From: Vanilla planifolia
Taxonomy: Eukaryota > Streptophyta > Magnoliopsida > Asparagales > Orchidaceae
NCBI GenBank assembly: GCA_023846275.1
Contig: JAIUJO010000186.1
Coordinates: 623,221 to 687,220 of the forward strand
Reading direction: 5' to 3'
Length of the DNA stretch: 64,000 bases
Part shown: in pieces, positions 55,701 to 64,000 of the stretch
How positions within the stretch are numbered: position 1 is the stretch's first letter
Layout: every line of letters begins with the position of its first letter
Program-made: the position numbers and the translations under genes
The notes under the pieces: generated by a model
What the model was told of the DNA's origin: nothing
The model's input: the letters and a program-made list of their open reading frames with translations, nothing else
Database searches by the model: none

Positions 55701-56878
55701 TAAAATACAAAAATGATGGAGTACAACTCGCCTGATTATTAATTCAAGTATAAATTGAAATGTCTCCTAAAACAAACAAAATGCATAAAAAATTAAATTT
55801 CAAAAATTGAAAAAAATACATTTATTTTTGCAAAAGTTGTCCTCTTAAGTCCAATGACATTTGTTCCATCTTCATTAAACTCAGTTGTAATTACTGTGAT
55901 TTATGATATTAAAGATGTTTTAATAAAAAATTCTTATTTGAATATTTAGTAAATGATAATTAATGTTTAAATAAGATAAATTAATGCAATGTAGTATTTC
56001 TATATCAATGAAATATACAGGTTACATAGTACAACATTTAGAGTTATATAGTAATATAACAATATATAAGCAAAAAGGTTTGAAAAAAAGGATATAATGT
56101 ATAAGAATATTGCATTATAAACATAAGAAAAAATATTTAAAAATATAATTTTTTTTAATATATAGATGTAGTTAATAAGAGTCCGCCAAAGTTTATTTGA
56201 TTTGGATGAAACCACGTTTCGATCTACTACGAATCACTTAAGTTAATAAACATAAATATAAATAACTTATCATTTTAACATTAGGCAAAGAAATATCAAA
56301 CATGTAAAAAAACTTAAAGCAATATAAGGATCACAAGAGAGAGAATTATAGTTTCATAGTAATATAAGAAAAAAAGAAAAATTGGAATAAAATAGATTAA
56401 TTTTTATAGAAACATGTATTTTAGGATACAAAAGAGTTTTAATGTAACATCCTTGATCACCACATATGTTAAGAATCAAAATTTCTTGTGAAATAGGTTG
56501 ACTACCTAAATAGATAAAGCATGTCAAGTTGGCTATAATGATAATTATTTCATCCCTATTTCATCTCAATTGGAAGTATCATAATTTACCAAGGATAGTG
56601 ATCATGAAAAATAAAAAAGTATTATTTTAATATAAAAAATTTTAATACTAAAGCTGGCATAAGATAAGTTGAAGCAATTTCATTCAACCAAATCAAGCAA
56701 TCAAAGTTTAAGAAATTAGACAAATTTTGAGTGTTGCACTCGATGTTTCTAAAGAGGTCGATAACATTATCATAAAATTAGATATGTTCCAAAGTGACTC
56801 ATAAATTGAAAAAAAATGTATTGAAAAAATTTTAAAGACATTAGAATTATTGTTTAATTTTATACAAAACTTTATAAT

Positions 56879-59055
56879 GTTTCATTTTAGCTATATTACA
56901 TAGTTTAATTATATCTAATTTTAGCTTTCAAATTTTTTAACTAGTTTTAAAATTATAATTATTATTACCAAATCTTAATTACTTTGATATTTCACAGTAA
57001 TCCCAAACAAGATTTTATTGAAATGATAAATGTCATTGCACTAATCTCAATTAGCACTTTTAAATTAAAAATTCAACTTCACATATTGTAAGTTTTTTGT
57101 GTAGGGTTTTACTGATCCTTTGGTAAAATAATGATTAGTATATGATCTATTAATCAATGATGTGATAGTTGATCTCCTTGGTATTTTGTATTGCAATTTT
57201 ACTTAAACTTTATCTTATTTCTTTAAAAGTTTTGCTTTAATTTTGTTACATTACTTTGTAAGTTTAAATATCCTCTTATGTGAACAATATAGCATTTTGA
57301 TTTTAAAATATTTTATTGCTTTAATTTATCCAATTTCTATATTAATATATTTATACTTAATATTTGGATAATAATTTATTATTTATGCTTTTTTACTTTG
57401 GTAATTGATAGTAATTCTAAATGATATACGATAATAAATAAATATTATTGGACTTGTTAAGATGGGCTCTATCGCTTTAAGCATTCCATCTTATTTATTT
57501 AAAAATTTTATTTCCTATTATTCTGGTGAACATCATGAGATACATTGATTTGTATCTAATTTAGTTATCTAAGATGTACACTCAAGTTAATTATTATCTA
57601 AGTTTTAAACTTTCCTTTAAAAAGTATTTCATTTCTTCAAACTTTACACCTTGATGTGGACATTTTACCTTATAACTACAAATCACCTCTCATGTGACCA
57701 CAACATTGCTTTGATTTTATTTTTTTACTATTGCTTGAATTTTACTTAATTTATCTTTTATATATATATATTTACTTAATTTAAAATAAAAATTTATCAT
57801 TTTTTATATTGATATACTTAAGTAATTTGTAATAGTTGCAATTGATGTCAAATGAAACAAAAAAATAATCTCAATTCACTCCTCTTAATGAACTATATTT
57901 GATTAAATATTCAATTTAATATTTTCAAAAATTCTATATGACTTATAAAGTTTTGGCAAACTTTATAAGTCATTTAAATTATAACAAGATTTGATGATTG
58001 AGGATGTTACACTTGATCACTTTAGCATCATTGAATAAATCTTTCTTGTAATATTTATTTTACTTGTTCAAATTTTTTCTCTAATTTTGCTATATTACTA
58101 TAATTTATGATTCTCCTCTCAAGTAACGTCTATTTTGTTATTATTTAATTATATTACAATGCCTTAATTTATCTCAATTATTTTTTAACATATAATTAAT
58201 TTTAAAAAAATATATTTGCTATTATTTAGGACTATTTAATTTTCTAGTTTCTAATAACTCCAAACAAAGTGTAATTAAGAGAAACCAAACATCATTAGAA
58301 GAATAACAATGTGTTTTGTCTAATTATTTATTTAACATGATAATCAAGGATGTTATGAAAGGTCACCTTAATACCTTTGAATTTTTTTTTCCTATAAAAT
58401 ATATCACATTTCTTCAAATTATTTAATTTGATTTGACAAGATTAATATGTAACTAAAACTTTTCTCTCCTGTAAACTTAATAGATTTTTATATGCATATA
58501 TTACATTGCTTTAATTTTTCTTGATTAACTTTTAACATATATTTACTTTATATTAACATATTAATTTTTTATTATTTATTCTTTTTTACTTAAGTAATTA
58601 TTTGTAATTACAAATAAAGTTTGATTAAGAAGAAACAACCATGATTAAACATATCTTAATGTGCTCTATCAAATTAAATATATATTTTCTTAATTTTTTA
58701 AAAATTTTAATTTTCTAAACTTTTGGCATATTTACTGAGATATTTAGCTCACACCTAATTAATGAATCTAAGATGTATCACTGAATCCTATTATTACTTT
58801 TTATTGTTATTTTCCTATATAATTTATTTTATTTATTCAATTTTTTTAATCTAATGATATCACATTGGGTCAATTTATCTAATTTTGGCTACGTTATATT
58901 TAATTAATATTAAAATAATAATATTTTATTTTTTGTGATAATTTACTTAGATAATTTACATTAACTCCAAATGTAGTCCAACTAAGTTGATACAAATAAG
59001 ATGATGCGAATGACTGTTGTTTAGTAACTAGTCGACCACTTTTTGAATATTTTTT
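56879..59055 (-). repeat. Satellite block 3, reverse orientation
   Basis: About five units read as the reverse complement of the other blocks. Clear markers are TTGATCTCCTTGGTATTTTG (57,170 region), ACCTCTCATGTGACCACAAC (57,688 region), TTTGATGATTGAGGATGTTA (57,992 region), GATTCTCCTCTCAAGTAACG (58,111 region) and CTTTATAAGTCATTT (57,961 region). These are reverse complements of GATACTAAGGAGATC, GGTCACATGAGAGG, TAACATCCTCGATCATCAAA, CACATGAGAGGAG and AATGTCTCATAAAG. Divergence between units is similar to that in the forward blocks, so the inversion is not obviously younger than the array's decay. Confidence 0.9.
57938..57973. repeat. Perfect 16-bp hairpin with 4-base loop
   Basis: ATGACTTATAAAGTTT (57,938-57,953) and AAACTTTATAAGTCAT (57,958-57,973) are exact reverse complements around a TGGC loop. 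The right arm and loop match the normal reverse-orientation unit (TTTTGGCATGCTTTATGAG-like). The left arm replaces what should be an A/T-rich tail. This fits copying of one arm from the other through a fold-back template switch during replication. Confidence 0.9.
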
Positions 59056-59073
59056 ATTAAGAAAAAAAATATT
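59046..59073. repeat. Palindromic fold-back at an orientation switch
   Basis: AATATTTTTT (59,046-59,055) and AAAAAATATT (59,064-59,073) are reverse complements with 8 bases between. The left arm looks like the unit's A/T-rich tail in reverse and the right arm like the same tail in forward orientation. The block then jumps to the linker TTTTTAATGTTAGGAAATATA in forward orientation. The switch point therefore appears to be a fold-back joint within one segment of the unit. Confidence 0.6.
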
Positions 59074-62000
59074 TAAAAATAATAAAATGTATGTTTTTAA
59101 TGTTAGGAAATATATGTTAAAGTTAAAATTATGTGAAATTAAGCAATGAAAAAAACAAATCAAAGAAAGAATTTTAAAAATCTATTAAATTATATGTTAA
59201 GGTCACATTCCATGACACCAAGAAGATCAGGTGTAGCTTCCTCAACAATAAAATTAAGTAAAAATGAAAATGAATCATAAAAACTTTAAAAATTATTGAA
59301 ATAAAATATTTTTAAAATATAAAAGTTCAAATTTATTGATTAGAGATCATTGAGAGATTAACCAAAGTTTCTTTCATCATGATATTTCTTCAATTAGAGT
59401 TGCTATAAATAACAAAATTAAATAAGTGCAAAAAATAATAAATTATTTTTTAATATTAAGTAAACATTTATTCAATCTAAAGTGATTTCTATTGAAGAAA
59501 TTAAATATAACTACCTAAAAACGATGCAAAGGCCGCACAAAAGGAAATATGAGTTCAATGGAAAATTAAAAAATTCTTACCAAACAATTTGAACATATGA
59601 GCCATATTGTTCAAGAAATTTGCATAACATGATACTAAGGCTATCGAGCTTAACATTCTTCAGAATCAAATTAAGGACAAATAGAAATTTTTAAGGAACT
59701 ATGCAAAACCATTAAAATTATGAAGTTTTCAAAAAAGCATGCAATATAGCCTAATCAAAATGAAAAATTTGAAAACTGTGAAAATTGGTGTTGCAAGATA
59801 GTAAGAAGATTTCACAAAACATCTATAATTATGAAAGAAGGCACTAATATAATCTGTCACAAAGTGTTCCAAGAACTTCTAAAATAAAATAATAAAAAAT
59901 ATTACAAATAAGTGTTTAATTTGAGATGATTCAACTAGACAGACTATTGAATTTTGATTCATCTTAATTGGACTGCGTTTTAAATTACTACAAATTATAA
60001 AATTCGATAAGCATAAATATTAATAAGTTACTATTTTAATAATAACAAAATCTTTTGTGAAGCTTAAATTAGATTAATTGATGAAATATAAAATGATAAA
60101 ATCAAAGGGATGCTATTGGCACACAACAGATGAATTAGAGTTCAATAGTAATATAACTAAATTAAAGAATAAAATTTAAAGAAATAAGATACATTATATA
60201 GAAAAGTTGCATTCTATAATACTTAGAAGATCAAAACCATAGAAAAAACAGTTTAAATATAAAACATAATATTTGAATAGGTGGAGTTCCTCAAGTTTTC
60301 AATCACCATGGTTTCACTTGATCACATATCTATTTCAATTTCTTTGAATTATCAAACTAAATAAAAATAAATAAAGACAAATGTTTGTTTTACTATGAAG
60401 TAGTTATATATTAATGCAAAAGTAGGATAAATTGAAGAAATATAGCATAAAAAAATTAAAGTAATAAAAAGTTCACAAGAGAGGTGATTTTGAGTTACAT
60501 TCTAATAAGAAAAAATCAATGTGGAAAATTAGAATTAACAAGATAAGTTGTACAAGAATATAGCATTGAAAGCGCTATGGAGAATGTGTGTAGCATGCTC
60601 GATCATCAAATTCGATACATATCAAAATGTCTCTTAAATCACATTAAATTAATTTAAAAATAAAATATTTAAAAATATAAAAAGAAAACAAACTTAAATA
60701 TTAATAAATTATAATTTTAAATTTATGTATATATATTAAAGTTAAAATAAGACAAATCGAAGCAATATAATCAAAAAAATTCAATGATTTGTAAGGGTCA
60801 CAAGAGGGGTTAATTAGAGTTTTGAAGTAATATAACATAATCTAAATGAAAATTTTGAAAAACAACTGTACATAAAAGTTTCACTAAAAAATATTGAAGG
60901 GTTGGCTATATTACGATGAAACAACAAATCTCATATGAGCCAAAATGTTTAGCAAATCAAGCTAAAAAACTAAATTTACATGATATTAAAATATAAAAAA
61001 TTATTATTTAATTTGATAAAGATCATCGAGATGACTTCGTTTGGGTATATTACAAATTACAAAATTAAATAAAAATTAAAAAATAATTTTTTTCATGTGA
61101 ATTAAATATATATTAATGTTGAAATAAGTCAAATTGAAGTAATTTAATATAACTAAGTCATAATAATTTAGAGATCTCAGATAGGGACATTAACATTTAA
61201 GTAGTAATATATCCAATTCTATCAAACAGCTTTCAAGAAAAGTGATAAATTGTATAGAAAAATTTTTATTGTTAGATACTAAGGACATCGAGCGTGACAT
61301 TAATAATCATCGAATAACATATGAATCAAAATGTATCGAACAATATACCCAGATATTCAAAATTAAAATATTTAAAAATAAAAAATTAATTTATTTGAAG
61401 AGTTTTTTAGGTCAATTCCAATTAGATTTTCCTTGTCACAATCAAATCTCGTTTGCCATTACACTAAATTATCATGGTGAATAAGACATGAATAATAAAA
61501 AATTATTATTTTAGTTTAAAGTAAATAAATAACAAAGCTAAAGTTAGATAAATTTGAGCAAATGTAATATAACCAAATTAAACCAATAAGAGAGTGAACT
61601 ATAAAAGAATTAGAGTTTTATAGTAATATAACTTAATGAAAGTGACACATTTGAAGAAATAAGATAATTTTGTGGGAAAGTTGTATTTTCAGCTACTAAA
61701 TGATAATGAGTATAGCAACATTTATCATCAAATTTAGTATGTATCAAAAGATCTCATAATGCAATCTAGAAGAATAGAAAATAAAATATTTACAAAATAT
61801 CAAATTATATTTAATTTGATTAAGCTTTTTGAGATGATTTCAACGTCATTTATTTCATCTCTTTTAGACAACATATTGTATCACTACCATTAAAAAAGTG
61901 ATTAACCATAAATTGCAAATAATTATTATTTTAACATTTAGTAAATATTCATTAAACAATTAGTGGAATAAATTTCAACAATGTAATATAACCAAATTAA

Positions 62001-63127
62001 AGTGATTTGAAGGTCACAAAAGAGGAGAATTAGAGAATCATAGTGATATATGCAAAGAACATAAAGCTTTTCGAAAAATGAGATAAATTTTACAGAAAAT
62101 TCACATTCCAAAGTGCTATAAACATCTAGTGTAACATTTATGAGGGCTTAATAAGGTACAAATAAAAATATTTTATAAAGCAAGTGAAAATAAAAATATT
62201 AAAATAATAAACATAAAAATTTTGTTATATAAATCTTGCCATGAAGAGTCCAAAAATCTTTGTTTCATTTTACTTTGACCTCACTTAGAAGTACTAAAAA
62301 TTAAAAAGGAAAGTAATAAATATTAACAAATAATCATTTTAATATTAAGTAAATATATATCAATGCTGAATGAGGTAAATTGAAGTAATGAAATATAACA
62401 AAATCACAATGATTAAAAGATCACATTGGAGCAAATTTTTAGTTACATAGTGATATAACAAAATAAATGTGAAACATTTGGTGCAAAGAAATAAATTAAA
62501 TGGGTAAGTTAGATTTCATTGTAGAAAGAAGATCATTTGTTACATCCTCGATCATCAATCAGATACAAAACAAAATACCTCATATGGTCTGTCAAAATTC
62601 TATATGGTAAAATATTTAAAAATAAAAAATATGATTAATTCAAGAGAGTTTAGTGAGATGATTCCAACAACATTTGTATTGTCTTTACCCAACCTCAATT
62701 TTAATAAATTCTATTTCCAAAAAAAAATGTAAATAAACAATAATAAATTATTAATTAAATACTAGGCAGATATATATGTTAAATTAAAAATAAGATTAAT
62801 CGATATAATCTTATATAAAAAAATTAAAGTAAATCAACAATCACATAACACGAGAATTATAGCTTTGTTGTAAAGTATTCAAATAAGACAAAAACATTTG
62901 AAGAAATGAGATAAATAATATAGTAAATTGACAATCTTTGAAACTTTTGTTCTATTTTTAATATCAAATGATATAAAATGAAGCTTTACAATACAACAAA
63001 CTGAAAGAATTATAAAAGTCTCACAAGAGGTGAATTACTGTTTTATTTTCATATAATTAAATCAATAAAAAAATTTTGAAGAAAAGTGGTAAATTGTTCG
63101 AAAAGATTCCTTAATAAAATGCTAAAA
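59056..63127 (+). repeat. Satellite block 4, forward
   Basis: About ten forward units between the two reverse segments. Markers include CACATTCCATGACACCAAG (59,203 region), CTCGATCATCAAATTCG (60,598 region), AGGTCACAAAAGAGGAGAAT (62,011 region), TTACATCCTCGATCATCAAT (62,531 region) and dyad blocks near 59,341, 61,021, 61,831 and 62,641. A unit near 62,930-62,990 has lost its middle. The block ends abruptly after GATTCCTTAATAAAATGCTAAAA, where the orientation flips. Confidence 0.9.
61825..62230 (+). repeat. Representative satellite unit (~405 bp), block 4
   Basis: A full forward unit near the right end. It carries a degenerate dyad block (TTTTTGAGATGATTTCAACG then TTTCATCTC), GTAATATAACCAAATTAAAG, AGGTCACAAAAGAGGAG, a weaker second copy, AATGAGATAAATTTTAC, CACATTCCAAAGTGCTA, and AGTGTAACATTTATG. 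It shows that the satellite keeps its block order between the two reverse-oriented segments. Confidence 0.8.
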
Positions 63128-64000
63128 TTTTTTATTTTTTATGGTTTTTTTATTTGGTAATTAATAGTCATTCCAAATGAGGTTAGATTAACACCTAACC
63201 AACATTGTCTGACTTTTCATGAACTATGGTTTCTGACTAAACGTTTAGTTTTTATTTTTAAATTTCTTTTTAGTGTATTTTTTAAAAATTTACAAATCAT
63301 TTTGATTTGTAAATGATTTTATGATTAAGGATGCTAATCATTATCTCTTTAATATCTAGGAATGACAATTTCCTATTGAATATATTCTAGTTTTTAAAAT
63401 ATTTTACTTTGATTTTGTTATATTTCTATGAAACTTAATTTCTCATTCAGGGCGACCATAACATTCTTTGATTTGGATGTATTATAATACTTCAATTTAT
63501 CTTATTTCTATTTTAATATAAGATTTTTTAGTATTAAGGCAATAATTTACTCTTATTTAAGAATATTTAATTTGATATTTTGTGGTTATTAAAATGACAT
63601 AAGATCAAGATGAAATAGATAATGTTTGGCTCATCTCAATGTGCCTTATCAAATTTAACATTAATTTTTATATTTTTAAATATTTTATTTACTTCACTAT
63701 TTTCACACTTATTGAAACATTATTTTTTTATCTCATTTAATGATCAATGATAATACACTTTATATCTTAAGGCTCTTACAATACAAATATCTAAAATAAT
63801 TGATCTTTTTTAGAAAATGTCTCACTTTAATTTTGTTAAATTATTATGTTACTATAAATCATCTCTTATGTGACACTTACATGGTTTTAATTTTGTTATA
63901 TTATGTTTTGTAAATTTATCTCATTTCAGCTTTCACATATATTTTATTAAAATTAAAAACATTATTTTTTTTATTTTTAATACGTATTTCTAATGAAAAT
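63128..64000 (-). repeat. Satellite block 5, reverse, cut by the window edge
   Basis: About two units in reverse orientation. TTATTTGGTAATTAATAGTC followed by ATTCCAAATGAGGTTAG is the reverse of the dyad-flanking CCTCATTTGGAATTACTATG. Later markers are TTATGATTAAGGATG, TCTTTAATATCTAGGAATG, TTACTTTGATTTTGTTATAT and ATCTCTTATGTGACACTTAC. The block continues past the right edge, so its true length is unknown. Confidence 0.88.
63288..63314. repeat. Perfect 12-bp hairpin with 3-base loop
   Basis: ATTTACAAATCA (63,288-63,299) and TGATTTGTAAAT (63,303-63,314) are exact reverse complements around TTT. The right arm and what follows (ATGATTTTATGATTAAGGATG) match the normal reverse unit (GATTCATACCTGATTTGATG-like). 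The left arm takes the place of the expected GCATGCTTTATGAGACA-like sequence. This resembles the hairpin at 57,938-57,973 and lies in almost the same place in the unit. Confidence 0.85.

Larger units (their letters stand above)
44003..56878 (+). repeat. Satellite block 2, forward
   Basis: About 32 units of the same satellite in the same orientation as block 1. Dyad blocks lie near 44,281, 44,581, 44,931, 45,701, 46,521, 46,941, 47,831, 48,971, 49,391, 50,501, 51,321, 51,741, 52,151, 52,941, 53,351, 53,711, 54,641, 55,061, 55,831, 56,171 and 56,511. Blocks such as GTCACATGAGAGG (49,163 region), CATTCCATGATACTAACGAG (54,157 region) and AACATCCTCGAACATCAAAT (52,880 region) are clear. Divergence between units looks as great as in block 1. 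The last unit breaks off shortly after its tail, at TTTTATACAAAACTTTATAATG, where the orientation flips. Confidence 0.92.

Noticed and set aside
61242-61484. 80-codon plus-strand frame with mixed composition
   Set aside because: It aligns with satellite blocks (GTTAGATACTAAGGACATCG, GAATCAAAATGTATCG), so it is a chance frame through one unit.
1-64000. CRISPR array
   Set aside because: The repeat period is about 420 bp, units are diverged, and there are no short identical repeats with unique spacers of even length.
1-64000. CENP-B box or telomere repeat
   Set aside because: I saw no sequence resembling TTCGTTGGAAACGGGA and no run of TTAGGG or TTTAGGG, so the array cannot be placed as centromeric or telomeric from sequence alone.
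1-64000. tRNA or rRNA genes
   Set aside because: No segment has the G/C content or the conserved arms of these genes, and the few G/C-containing blocks are satellite motifs that recur in every unit.

Overview
This 64 kb window appears to hold no genes. It is almost entirely one very old, strongly diverged tandem satellite with a repeat unit of about 420 bp, about 140 units in all, and by eye only about a fifth to a quarter G+C. Sixty-four kb with no credible coding exon, RNA gene or operon, filled by one decayed satellite, points to heterochromatin (pericentromeric, subtelomeric or knob-like) of a eukaryote with a large genome. The general style of the unit makes me favour a plant, but that is a weak inference, and I do not recognise the satellite family by name.

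Unit structure: I built a working consensus of about 422 bp by eye and number it from the block beginning GAGCTCATCGAGATGAG. In order it holds: (a) a dyad block, about 1-62; (b) an A/T-rich linker with a TA-rich core, about 63-125; (c) a block with GAGATAAATTGAAG followed by TAATATAACCAAATCAAAG, about 126-190; (d) a block with GGTCACATGAGAGGAG, about 190-222; (e) a second copy of the TAATATAACCAAATCAAAG and GAGATAAATTG motifs in swapped order, about 222-280; (f) GCATTCCAAGATACTAAGG then GATCGAGTGTAACATC, about 281-330; (g) GAATCAAAATGTCTC then AAAGCATGCCAAAAC, about 331-375; (h) an A/T-rich linker, about 376-422. Every unit differs from its neighbours by many substitutions and small indels, and no higher-order repeat is visible.

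Layout: 1 to about 39,920 is satellite in the forward orientation. About 39,921-43,978 is a 4.06 kb A/T-rich interruption unrelated to the satellite and not identified. The satellite resumes at a TA microsatellite (43,979-44,002) and runs forward to about 56,878. It then flips and runs in reverse to about 59,055, flips back to forward until about 63,127, and flips again to reverse through the right window edge. The array continues past both ends of the window.

The most interesting structure is not genic. It comprises three orientation switches, one or two with palindromic joints; two perfect hairpins in reverse-oriented units, at the same place in the unit, each looking as if one arm had been copied from the other; a conserved dyad in the unit itself; and TA microsatellites that mostly arise at two fixed places in the unit. 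I saw no sign of a previously undescribed protein-coding system.
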